From NCBI GenBank assembly GCA_025363435.1, contig JANYDY010000075.1, forward strand, positions 1 to 47,405: a stretch of 47,405 bases of DNA. The letters are read 5' to 3'. The notes under the pieces are model-generated. The model saw nothing but the letters and a program-made list of their open reading frames with translations, was not told the origin of the DNA and made no database searches. Positions 39,588 to 47,405 of this stretch are shown one piece after another. A program made the position numbers and the translations under genes. Position 1 is the first letter of the stretch. Every line of letters begins with the position of its first letter. Source of the stretch: Betaproteobacteria bacterium. Lineage in GTDB: Bacteria; Pseudomonadota; Gammaproteobacteria; Burkholderiales; SG8-41.

Positions 39588-41996
39588 ATGGCTGAAAACA
39601 AAAACCCTTACGGGTTCCGTTACATCGGCGCCAAGCGCCGCACCAAGGAAGACCCGCGCTTTGTCACCGGCTGCGGCCGTTTCGTCGCCGACATCGCCCT
39701 GCCCGGCATGAAGCATGTCGCCATCGTCGCCTCGCCGCACGCCAGCGCACGCATCGTTTCAATTGATACCAAAGCTGCACTCGCCGCGCCCGGTGTGCAC
39801 TATGTACTCACCGGCGAGGAATTCTGCCGCGATACCGATGCGCTCGCCATCGGTGTTGATACGCCCAAGGTCACGCGCTACGCGCTCGCAAACGGCGTCG
39901 TGCGTTACGCCGGCGAATGGGTCGCCGCAGTGGTCGCCGACACGCGCGCACTCGCTGAGGACGCCGCGGAACTCATCGAAGTCGAATATGAAACGACACA
40001 GCACGTCGTTGATCCTGAAATCGCCGTCAAACCCGACAGCCCGCAAGTACACCCGGCGCACGGCACTAACGTGCTGTTCCACCGCCGCTTCGTCTGGGGT
40101 GCGGTCGACGAAGCGTTTGAGAAAGCGCAAAACAAAGTGAAGCTGCGCGTGCGCTGGGGTCGCAGCTCAACGGTGCCGATCGAAACCTTCGGCGTCGCCG
40201 CACAGTGGGATGCCGGCCGCGAGCTGCTCGATGTCTGGGCCTCGATCCAGATGCCGAAGTTTCCGGACCAGCTCGCGCGCGCGATGCGCTTGCCCGGCAA
40301 TGCGGTGCGCGTGCATTACGACGTTGACGTCGGCGGCAGCTATGGCGTCAAGCGCGGCATCAAGCACACGGTGCTGGTCAGCTACCTTGCAAAAAAACTC
40401 GGCATGCCGGTGCGTTTTCTCGAAGACCGCCTTGAGAACATGCGCGGCGGCGACATGCACGGCCCCGACCGTTTGTTCGATATGCAAGCCGCGTTCGACA
40501 ACGACGGCACCATACGTGCACTGAAGATACGCGCGCTCGACGACGTCGGCGCCTACGCCGGGCGCTCACCGCTGCAACTCGGCAAACCCGTTTCGGCAAT
40601 CTGCGGTCCCTACCGCATCAAGGCCGTCGAGTACGAGCCGACCTCGGTAATGACGAACAAAACGCCGCAGGAAGCAGTGCGCGGGTTCGGCCAGGCACCG
40701 ACCAACTTTGCGCTCGAACGCACGATCGATCATATTGCGCGCCATCTCGGCATGGACCGCATTGAACTGCGCAAAAAGAATCTGCTGCAGAAAGAAGAAT
40801 TCCCGTACCTGATACCGAGCGGCTCGACCTACGACTCGGGCGATTACCACGCAGTGCTCGACAAAGCACTGGCCGCGATTGACTATCCTTCCATCGTTGC
40901 AATGCGCGACGCCGCACGCAAAGCAGGCAAGCTCGCCGGCATCGGCATCTCGACCTGTCTCGAGCCGTCGGGCGGCAATTCGGCGTTCGAACCGCTGTTC
41001 AATCCGAAGAACGACACCACGACGTGGATGGATTCCTGCCTCGTCCGCGTTGATTTGTCGGGGGCGATCACTGGCATCATGGGCACCTCAAGCGCAGGCC
41101 AGGGCCATGAAACACTGGTCTCGACCGTGGTTGGCGAGGTGCTCGAACGCGATCCGGCAACGGTACGCGTGATACGTGCCGATTCGTTGAACGCGCTGCC
41201 GTCGAACAGTCCGGTCGGCAGCCGCATGGCCATTATGCTGGGCGGCGCCGCCGCGGGTGCTGCGCGCATCATCAAAGAGACGCTGATCGAAATCGCTGCG
41301 CACAATCTCGGCTGCACCATAGAAACCATCGAATACAAGGACGGCAACGTTGCGGTGCGCGGGCACCCCGAGAAAAAAATGTTGTGGGACGATTTGATTG
41401 CGATCGCGCACCGCAAATATCACAAAATGCCGCCGGGACTGGAACCCGGCCTGCAGGCCAAGTTCGTATGGGAAGTGCCGACCGGCGGCACGCTGCCGAC
41501 CGCCGATGGTGTGGCGCAGATTTATCCCTGCTATTCGTTCGAAACGCATATCGTTTATGCGGAGATCGACCGCGAGACCGCCAAGCCGGAATTAAAACGC
41601 TACGTCTGCGGCCACGACTGCGGCGTCATGATCAATCCGGACATCGTGCACGGCATGACTTACGGCGGCATTGCCCACGGCATCGGCGCCGCGCTTTACG
41701 AAAAATTCTCGTACACCGAGGATGGCCAGCTCGAAAGCGGCACCTTCATGGACTATCTGATGCCGAGCGCGATGGAAGTGCCGATGGTAGACATTGTCGA
41801 TCATTGCACGCCGTCGCCGCTGACCACCTTCGGGCAGAAGGGCTCCGGCGAAGCCGGCTACCTCGGCGCACCCGCCGCCATTGCCAACGCAATCAACGAC
41901 GCGCTGGCGCCGCTGAATGCAAGCATCGAAACGCTGCCGATGAGCCAGAACGACTTGTGGCGCGTGATTTCCGCCGCCGGCACCGGCTCCCGTTAA
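39588..41996 (+). CDS. Molybdopterin-binding large subunit of a molybdenum hydroxylase (CoxL/XdhA type)
   Basis: The 802-residue protein begins with the short family opening GAKRRTKEDPRFVTG and contains VDVGGSYGVKRGIKH (near 245), EAVRGFGQAP (near 362) and the catalytic-glutamate region GQKGSGEAGYLGAPAAIANA near 750. It has no Tat signal, so this three-subunit enzyme (FAD, iron-sulfur, Mo) is cytoplasmic. The selenium/copper loop of true CO dehydrogenase (AYxCSFR) is absent, so it is not a CO dehydrogenase. The neighbours suggest an aromatic or heteroaromatic carboxylic acid as substrate. Confidence 0.9.
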   Translation: MAENKNPYGFRYIGAKRRTKEDPRFVTGCGRFVADIALPGMKHVAIVASPHASARIVSIDTKAALAAPGVHYVLTGEEFCRDTDALAIGVDTPKVTRYALANGVVRYAGEWVAAVVADTRALAEDAAELIEVEYETTQHVVDPEIAVKPDSPQVHPAHGTNVLFHRRFVWGAVDEAFEKAQNKVKLRVRWGRSSTVPIETFGVAAQWDAGRELLDVWASIQMPKFPDQLARAMRLPGNAVRVHYDVDVGGSYGVKRGIKHTVLVSYLAKKLGMPVRFLEDRLENMRGGDMHGPDRLFDMQAAFDNDGTIRALKIRALDDVGAYAGRSPLQLGKPVSAICGPYRIKAVEYEPTSVMTNKTPQEAVRGFGQAPTNFALERTIDHIARHLGMDRIELRKKNLLQKEEFPYLIPSGSTYDSGDYHAVLDKALAAIDYPSIVAMRDAARKAGKLAGIGISTCLEPSGGNSAFEPLFNPKNDTTTWMDSCLVRVDLSGAITGIMGTSSAGQGHETLVSTVVGEVLERDPATVRVIRADSLNALPSNSPVGSRMAIMLGGAAAGAARIIKETLIEIAAHNLGCTIETIEYKDGNVAVRGHPEKKMLWDDLIAIAHRKYHKMPPGLEPGLQAKFVWEVPTGGTLPTADGVAQIYPCYSFETHIVYAEIDRETAKPELKRYVCGHDCGVMINPDIVHGMTYGGIAHGIGAALYEKFSYTEDGQLESGTFMDYLMPSAMEVPMVDIVDHCTPSPLTTFGQKGSGEAGYLGAPAAIANAINDALAPLNASIETLPMSQNDLWRVISAAGTGSR

Positions 41997-42029
41997 AATC
42001 CCCGCTCTTCCAACCGCAAACCGACATCC

Positions 42030-43043
42030 ATGAAAAATATCGTCATCGACGTACACGCCCACTTCACGCCGAAACTGCTGGTCGAACGTTTCGACGCCAA
42101 TGCCGCAAAATTTCCTGCGGTGAAAATGATGAAAAGCGACAAAGGCGTCACCATCCAGTTTCCCGACACCGAACCGACGCGGCCGATCATGCCGAAGCTG
42201 CTCGACCTCGGCGAACGCCAGGCGTGGATGGACAAAAACGGCATCGATCACCAGGTGATCGGCGGCTGGCTCGACAGCTTCGGTTACGAACTGCCGGCGG
42301 CGCAGGGCATGGCGTGGTCGCGTTACATGAACGATTGCATGTGGGAACAGTTCCGCGACGAGCGCCGCTTCTCGCCGCTCGCCACCGTACCCCTGCAGGA
42401 TGGCAAACTCGCCGCCGAGGTGCTCGCCGAAGCGATGGAGCGCGGATTCGCCGGCGTCATGGTCGGTACGCTGCCGCGCGGCGTGCTGGGCGGCAACCTC
42501 GATGATCCGTCGCTCGATCCGTTCTGGGAAACCGCCTCGAAGCTCAAGGCCGCCGTGGTCATGCATCCGATGTTCGTCTGCGGCGAGCCACGGCTCGCCG
42601 ATTACGACCTCGTCAACGCGATCGGCCGCCTCGTCGATTCTTCGATCGCGGTGTCGCGTCTGCTGTTCGCCGGCCATTTGCTCAAATACAGCGGCATGAA
42701 ATTCATGCTCTCGCACGGCGGTGCGGCACTGCCCTACGGTCTTGGCCGCCTCGCACGCAGCCACACCGTGCAGGCAGGCAAGGTCGCCGATCCGCGCAAG
42801 GGTTTCGCCGCGATGTATTTCGATTCCTGCGTGTTCGATGCCGATTCGCTCGATTACCTCGTGCAGAAAGCCGGTGTCGAACATGTGATGCTCGGCTCCG
42901 ACGCGCCCTTCCCGATCGGCGATCCGGAACCGCTCAAGGTATTCAACGATGCGAAACTGACGCCGGCGCAAAAACAACTGATCCTCTCGACCACAGCGCA
43001 AACCATATTCAAGGTACGCGCCGACGCGTGGACGCGGAGCTGA
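42030..43043 (+). CDS. Amidohydrolase-family protein (ACMSD-like decarboxylase)
   Basis: The 337-residue protein has IDVHAHF at the start (H9, H11), a histidine in VVMHPMF near 180, LSHGGAALPYGLGRL near 230 and the metal-binding aspartate in MLGSDAPFPIG near 292. This is the amidohydrolase-2 group that includes ACMSD and non-oxidative hydroxyaryl-acid decarboxylases. It could decarboxylate the product of the adjacent hydroxylase or hydrolyse a ring-cleavage product. It follows the large-subunit gene by 33 bases and precedes a Bug gene by two. Confidence 0.85.
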   Translation: MKNIVIDVHAHFTPKLLVERFDANAAKFPAVKMMKSDKGVTIQFPDTEPTRPIMPKLLDLGERQAWMDKNGIDHQVIGGWLDSFGYELPAAQGMAWSRYMNDCMWEQFRDERRFSPLATVPLQDGKLAAEVLAEAMERGFAGVMVGTLPRGVLGGNLDDPSLDPFWETASKLKAAVVMHPMFVCGEPRLADYDLVNAIGRLVDSSIAVSRLLFAGHLLKYSGMKFMLSHGGAALPYGLGRLARSHTVQAGKVADPRKGFAAMYFDSCVFDADSLDYLVQKAGVEHVMLGSDAPFPIGDPEPLKVFNDAKLTPAQKQLILSTTAQTIFKVRADAWTRS

Positions 43044-43045
43044 GC

Positions 43046-43999
43046 ATGAAAAGCGCAATCGCAATGCTCGCCCTCGCCGCGGCCCTGCCGGCCCAAGCGC
43101 AAACATGGCCGGCGAAATCGCTGCGCGTGGTGGTGCCGTTCACCGCCGCCAGCGCCACTGACACGATTGCGCGCATCGTTTCCGAACGGCTGTCGGCGCA
43201 GTTCGGTCACAACGTCGTCGTCGAAAACCGTCCGGGCGCCGGCGGCACCATCGGTGTAGGCACCATCGCGCGCGCCGAGCCCGATGGCTATTCGATACTC
43301 GTGCATTCGTCGTCGTTCACGGTAACACCAACCACCTACCCGAACACGCCGTACAACACGCTGCGCGATTTCTCCGGCATCACGCCGCTGGCGAATCTGC
43401 CCAATGTGCTGGTGATCGCGCCGTCGCGCAACATCCGTTCGGTCAAAGATCTCGTCGCCGCGGCCAAAGCAAAGTCCGGCACGCTGACCTACGCGTCGGC
43501 GGGCGCCGGCAGCGCCACGCAACTGAATGCGGAACGCTTCCGACTCGGCGCCGGCTTCGAAGGTGTGCACGTGCCGTTCAAAGGCACGCCCGAAGCGCTG
43601 ACCGAAATTCTGACCGGCCGCGTCGATTATTATTTCTGCCCGGTGATCTCGGTGCTGCAGTTCATCAAGGACGGCAAGCTGCTCGCGCTGGCTGCCGGCA
43701 GCACGAAACGCTCCTCGGCATTACCTGATGTACCGACCACGCTCGAAGCCGGAATTCCGAATTCCGATTACAACTTTTACGTCGGCATGATGGTACCTTC
43801 GAAAACGCCGCGCGCGGTGGTCTTCGCGATCTACGAGCACACGGTAAAGGCATTGCAGACGCCGGAAACCAGGGAACGCATGGGCAAACTCGGCGCCGAA
43901 TCGATGCTGATGAATCCCTCCGAGTTCGACGCCTACATTCGCAAAGAGATTGCTTCGAACGCCGCGCTGGTCAAGGCGGCGGGAATTACCGTCAACTAA
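43046..43999 (+). CDS. Bug/TctC-family periplasmic solute-binding protein
   Basis: The 317-residue protein has a signal peptide ending PAQAQT and the family motifs SLRVVVPFTAASATDTIAR, VVENRPGAGGTIGVG and DGYSILVH. The usual PPGG/PGGS in the first motif is replaced by TAASAT, a variation in the ligand-loop region. It is the first of two tandem Bug genes after the amidohydrolase (two-base gap), so its ligand is probably the acid degraded by this locus. Confidence 0.87.
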   Translation: MKSAIAMLALAAALPAQAQTWPAKSLRVVVPFTAASATDTIARIVSERLSAQFGHNVVVENRPGAGGTIGVGTIARAEPDGYSILVHSSSFTVTPTTYPNTPYNTLRDFSGITPLANLPNVLVIAPSRNIRSVKDLVAAAKAKSGTLTYASAGAGSATQLNAERFRLGAGFEGVHVPFKGTPEALTEILTGRVDYYFCPVISVLQFIKDGKLLALAAGSTKRSSALPDVPTTLEAGIPNSDYNFYVGMMVPSKTPRAVVFAIYEHTVKALQTPETRERMGKLGAESMLMNPSEFDAYIRKEIASNAALVKAAGITVN

Positions 44000-44032
44000 A
44001 TAGTTATGCAGGGCCTCGGAGGAGGACGTTTC

Positions 44033-45001
44033 ATGATTTTAATTAAACAGCGGGCACAACTGCTGGCAGCGAGTACGCTGATTGCGACGGCAGGCGCCGG
44101 CGCGCAAGCGTATCCGTCGAAAGCTGTGCGCATCATCGTGCCGCAAAGCGCCGGCGGCTCAACCGATCTGGTCGCGCGCCCGCTGGCGCAACAACTCACG
44201 CAATCACTTGGCCAGTCGGTGATCATCGAGAACCGTCCGGGTGCGGGCAGCGTCATCGGCACCGACCTCGTCGCCAAAGCGCCGCCCGATGGTTATACGC
44301 TGCTGGTAGTCGCCGCCTCGGTGACCATGAGCCCGAGCCTCTACAAGCTGCCCTTCGATCCGCTGCGCGATCTGGTGCCGGTCAGTCAGCTCACCTCACT
44401 GCCGAACATACTGGTCGTGCATCCGTCGCTGCCGGTGAAGTCGGTGAAGGAACTCATCACCTTTGTCAAAGCGCGCCCCGGGCAGTTGAACTTCGGCTCC
44501 AGCGGCGTCGCCACCGGCACACATCTGTCGATGGAACTCTTCATGCACATAACGGGGCTCAAGATGGTGCATATCCCGTACAAAGGCGGCTCGCTCAACG
44601 TCAATGCACTGATCGCCGGCGAAACACAGGTTAACTTCTCGACCATCTCGACGGCATTGCAACACGTAAAGACAGGGCGTTTGCGCGCACTGGCGGTTTC
44701 AACGGCGAAGCGTGCAACTGCCGCCCCGGAAGTACCGACGGTTGCCGAAGCCGGCGTCAAAGGCTACGACTATTCATCATGGATCGGTTTGCTCGCGCCG
44801 GCGAAAACGCCGCCGGCGATCATTACGCGGCTCAACACCGAAGCAAACAAAGCTGTGCATACGAACGAGGTCAAAGCCATACTCGCCGTTGAAGCATCCG
44901 AAGCGGTCGGCACGACGCCGGACGAATTCGATACCATCATGAAACGCGAAGTCACGCGCTGGATGCAGGTGGTGAAGGCCGCCGGCATCAAGGGTGAGTA
45001 A
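44033..45001 (+). CDS. Bug/TctC-family periplasmic solute-binding protein
   Basis: The 322-residue protein has a signal peptide ending GAGAQA and motifs YPSKAVRIIVPQSAGGSTDLVAR, VIIENRPGAGSVIGTD and DGYTLLVV. ATG 44033 is eight bases after GGAGGAGG; an in-frame ATG at 44006 lies before that site. It is the second tandem Bug gene of the locus and differs clearly from the first, so the two probably bind different ligands. It is followed closely by the second UbiD gene. Confidence 0.87.
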   Translation: MILIKQRAQLLAASTLIATAGAGAQAYPSKAVRIIVPQSAGGSTDLVARPLAQQLTQSLGQSVIIENRPGAGSVIGTDLVAKAPPDGYTLLVVAASVTMSPSLYKLPFDPLRDLVPVSQLTSLPNILVVHPSLPVKSVKELITFVKARPGQLNFGSSGVATGTHLSMELFMHITGLKMVHIPYKGGSLNVNALIAGETQVNFSTISTALQHVKTGRLRALAVSTAKRATAAPEVPTVAEAGVKGYDYSSWIGLLAPAKTPPAIITRLNTEANKAVHTNEVKAILAVEASEAVGTTPDEFDTIMKREVTRWMQVVKAAGIKGE

Positions 45002-45026
45002 AAAATATTACGAAAAGGTGATCAAC

Positions 45027-46733
45027 GTGGCGATCAAGAAAAAAACTTCAGCGAAGAAAACGCAGCGTGCAAAAGCTGCCGTCAAAGCGAAAGCCCCGCT
45101 CAAGCGCGGCTATCCCGACCTGCACGATCATCTGAAGACGCTCGAAAAAGCCGGTCTGCTGATTACCGTCAAACGCAAAATCAACAAAGACACGGAAATG
45201 CATCCGCTGGTGCGCTGGCAATTTCGCGGCGGCATCGAGGAAAAAGACCGTAAGGCATTTCTGTTTACCAATGTCACCGACAGCAAGAAACGCAAATTCG
45301 ACATTCCGGTCGTCGTCGGCGTGCTGGCGTCGAATCGTGAAATCTACCGTCTCGGCATGAACTGCGATCTCGACAAGATCAACGAGACCTGGATCAATGC
45401 CATCGCCAATCCGATCGAACCGAACATCGTCACCGACGCGCCCTGCCAGGAAATCGTGATCGAGGGCAAAGATCTCGACAAGCCGGGCTGCGGCCTTGAC
45501 GCAATACCGGTGCCGATTTCGACGCCGGGCTGGGACAACGCGCCCTACACCACGCTATCGCAATACATCACCAAAGACCCGGATACCGGCGTGCAGAACA
45601 TGGGCATCTACCGCGGCCAGGTCAAAGCGCAGCGCCGCCTCGGCATGAACCCTTCGCTTGAACTGCGGCCCGGCATTTTCGTGCACTGGGAAAAAATGAA
45701 AGCGCGCGGCAACAAGAAGCTGCCGGCCGCGGTGATACTCGGTTGCCCGCCCTGCGTCGCGTTTACCTCAGCACAAAAACTGCCGGAGACGATGGACGAA
45801 CTACACGTTGCCGGCGGCCTGGTCGGTTGCCCGATCAATGTGGTCAAAGCCAAGACCGTCGATCTGATGGTGCCGGCCGAAGCCGAGATCGTCATCGAAG
45901 GTTATATCAACACCGAGTATCTGGAACCGGAAGCGCCGTTCGGCGAATCGCACGGCCACGTCAATCTGCAGGAATACAACGCCTACATGGACGTGACCTG
46001 CATTACGCGCCGCAAGAACGCAATCCTCACGTCGATTATTTCGCAGGTCACGCCCAGCGAATCGAGCCTGATCAAGCGCGTGGCGATGGAACCGCTGTTT
46101 TACGACCACCTCCGGAACAAACTCGGCATCCACGGCGTGAAGAAAGTGTCGATGCACGAACCGCTGACCAATCTGCGCAAGGTGCTGGTGCTGATCATGG
46201 ACCGCAAGACGCCGCCGACCGAAGTGTGGCGCGCGCTCTACGGCGCGGCGGCCTTCCTGCGCGCCGGCGGCAAATATGTCATTGCGGTGAACGAAGACAT
46301 CGATCCCGACAATGCCGATGCGCTGCTGTGGGCGATGTCGTACCGCGCCAATCCGGCGCTCGATCTGCAGATATTGAATCACCGCGATCAGGGCCACGGC
46401 CCGCGCAGCAGCCGCAACGGCGGCCAGGATGCCTCGGTGCTGATCGATGCGACGCTGAAAGAGGATTTCCCGCCGATCTCGTTGCCGAAACGCGAGTTCA
46501 TGGAGAACGCAAAAAAAATCTGGGAAGAACTCGGTCTGCCGAAACTGAAACCGCAGGCGCCGTGGTTCGGCTATTCGCTCGGCGAATGGTCCGAAGAATT
46601 CGACCGCGCCGCCGAACTCGCGGTTAAGAGCGAATATTTCAAGACGGGCGAATTAATCGCCAAGCGGCGGCGCAAAGACGTAAAAATGAATACGGAAGTG
46701 CGGACACTCAAAGATCCGTCGAAAAAACATTAG
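45027..46733 (+). CDS. UbiD-family prenylated-FMN decarboxylase (second copy)
   Basis: The 568-residue protein shares the pattern of the UbiD at 36.5 kb: RGYPDLHDHLKTLEKAG, PVPISTPGWDNAPY with NMGIYRGQVK, and EIVIEGYINTEYLEPEAPFGES. It has an extra lysine/alanine-rich N-terminal tail of about 25 residues. GTG 45027 follows AAGGTG by six bases and was chosen; GTG 44994 is also in frame and would overlap the Bug stop. The two UbiD proteins are paralogues sharing many blocks and may act on related acids. Confidence 0.88.
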   Translation: MAIKKKTSAKKTQRAKAAVKAKAPLKRGYPDLHDHLKTLEKAGLLITVKRKINKDTEMHPLVRWQFRGGIEEKDRKAFLFTNVTDSKKRKFDIPVVVGVLASNREIYRLGMNCDLDKINETWINAIANPIEPNIVTDAPCQEIVIEGKDLDKPGCGLDAIPVPISTPGWDNAPYTTLSQYITKDPDTGVQNMGIYRGQVKAQRRLGMNPSLELRPGIFVHWEKMKARGNKKLPAAVILGCPPCVAFTSAQKLPETMDELHVAGGLVGCPINVVKAKTVDLMVPAEAEIVIEGYINTEYLEPEAPFGESHGHVNLQEYNAYMDVTCITRRKNAILTSIISQVTPSESSLIKRVAMEPLFYDHLRNKLGIHGVKKVSMHEPLTNLRKVLVLIMDRKTPPTEVWRALYGAAAFLRAGGKYVIAVNEDIDPDNADALLWAMSYRANPALDLQILNHRDQGHGPRSSRNGGQDASVLIDATLKEDFPPISLPKREFMENAKKIWEELGLPKLKPQAPWFGYSLGEWSEEFDRAAELAVKSEYFKTGELIAKRRRKDVKMNTEVRTLKDPSKKH

Positions 46734-46752
46734 CCCTGTGCGGAGAACAACC

Positions 46753-47405
46753 ATGTGCCTGATTCGTTTGTTTGCATTAGCACTGACTGCGTCGCTGATT
46801 GCCCTGCCGTCATTTGCCCAGCCTTACCCGTCCAAACCGATCCGCCTGCTGGTGCCCTTCGGCCCCGGTGGCGTCGGCGACATCACCTCGCGCGCCGTCA
46901 TGCAGAAAATGAGCGAGGCGATGGGCCAGCAGATCATTATCGACAACCGGCCGAGTGCCGGCGGCATCGTCGCCACTGAAACCGTTGCCAAGTCGGACCC
47001 CGACGGCTACACGCTGATGCTGCTCAACAACACCAACGCGGTAAGTGCCGCGATGTTCAAGAAACTGCCGTACGACACGGTCAAGGATTTCGCCACGGTG
47101 TCGACCATAGGCGCGTTCAGTATCGTGCTGCTGGTCAGCCCCGACTCACCGGTCAAGACGACCAAAGAGCTGATCGCGCAGGCGAAGGCCAGCGGCGGCA
47201 AATTCAATATCGGCTCGATCAACATCGGCACCACGCAATATCTGGCGGCAGAGTTGTTGAAATCGATGGCCTCGCTCAGCATGACCAGCGTGCCGTTCAA
47301 TAACACCGCCGGTGTGTTGACCGCATTGCGCGGCAACGATGTGCAGGCGGCGATGGAATTCCTGCCGCCGGTGCTTGGCCAGATCCGCGCCAACACGCTG
47401 CGTGC
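46753..47405 (+). CDS. Bug/TctC-family periplasmic solute-binding protein (partial, runs off the window)
   Basis: About 217 codons are present from ATG 46753, with a signal peptide ending PSFAQ and the motifs YPSKPIRLLVPFGPGGVGDITSR, IIDNRPSAGGIVATE and DGYTLMLL. The frame remains open at the right edge, so the last third is missing. It is the third Bug gene of this catabolic locus, 19 bases after ubiD. Confidence 0.87.
   Translation, partial: MCLIRLFALALTASLIALPSFAQPYPSKPIRLLVPFGPGGVGDITSRAVMQKMSEAMGQQIIIDNRPSAGGIVATETVAKSDPDGYTLMLLNNTNAVSAAMFKKLPYDTVKDFATVSTIGAFSIVLLVSPDSPVKTTKELIAQAKASGGKFNIGSINIGTTQYLAAELLKSMASLSMTSVPFNNTAGVLTALRGNDVQAAMEFLPPVLGQIRANTLR

Noticed and set aside
39588-41996. 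Aerobic carbon monoxide dehydrogenase
   Set aside because: The large subunit lacks the AYxCSFR active-site loop, so a general molybdenum hydroxylase is the better call despite the CoxMSL gene order.
1-47405. tRNA, rRNA, CRISPR arrays, complete insertion sequences
   Set aside because: I looked for cloverleaf-type sequence, regularly spaced repeats and transposase genes with flanking inverted repeats and saw none I could support.

Overview
The window is high-GC bacterial DNA that looks like a betaproteobacterium of the Burkholderiales type. The evidence is five Bug/TctC-type periplasmic binding proteins, several molybdenum hydroxylases of the Ior/Cox kind, two UbiD decarboxylases, an assimilatory nas-nrt-nir cluster of betaproteobacterial layout, and housekeeping genes (rsmB, rpmB-rpmG, radC, coaBC, dut) in an order familiar from that class. 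No rRNA, tRNA, CRISPR array or intact insertion sequence was recognised.

Layout. 0-5 kb: rsmB, a secreted phospholipase-D-like nuclease, an MscS channel, a fatty-acid desaturase with an unusual C-terminal tail, then rpmG and rpmB on the minus strand. 5-20 kb: an apparent insertion between rpmB and radC, genes that normally lie close together. It carries a Tat-exported molybdenum hydroxylase joined to a SoxYZ-like carrier pair, a Bug protein, a TauD-like dioxygenase, a decayed second copy of part of radC, a second molybdenum hydroxylase with a triheme cytochrome c, several secreted proteins of unknown function, another Bug protein, and an ORF6N-like phage gene remnant abutting the intact radC. 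20-24 kb: radC diverging from coaBC-dut-cbiX-DUF192, then a terminator.

23.7-36 kb (minus strand) is a complete assimilatory nitrate module. nasA-ybiB-nasT form one transcription unit and nrtA-nrtB-nrtD-cobA-nirB-nirD a second, with a urate-hydroxylase-like membrane protein behind. Both units have near-consensus sigma-54 promoters with NtrC-like sites upstream. The nrtA leader holds two ANTAR-type hairpins (hexaloops AAUGGC and AACGGC), the second overlapping a strong intrinsic terminator. This predicts NtrC-driven initiation, then NasT-dependent antitermination. CobA and the nearby CbiX could supply siroheme to NirB.

36-47.4 kb: a 3' remnant of a helicase or restriction-subunit gene, then a divergent catabolic locus: UbiD on the minus strand; CoxM-CoxS-CoxL-type hydroxylase, ACMSD-like amidohydrolase, two Bug proteins, a second UbiD and a third Bug protein (cut by the window end) on the plus strand. 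This suggests uptake, hydroxylation and decarboxylation of an aromatic or heteroaromatic acid whose identity the sequence does not reveal.

The least conventional content is the molybdenum hydroxylase plus SoxYZ-like unit (6.5-10 kb), the layered nitrate regulation, and the scarred radC-rpmB interval.
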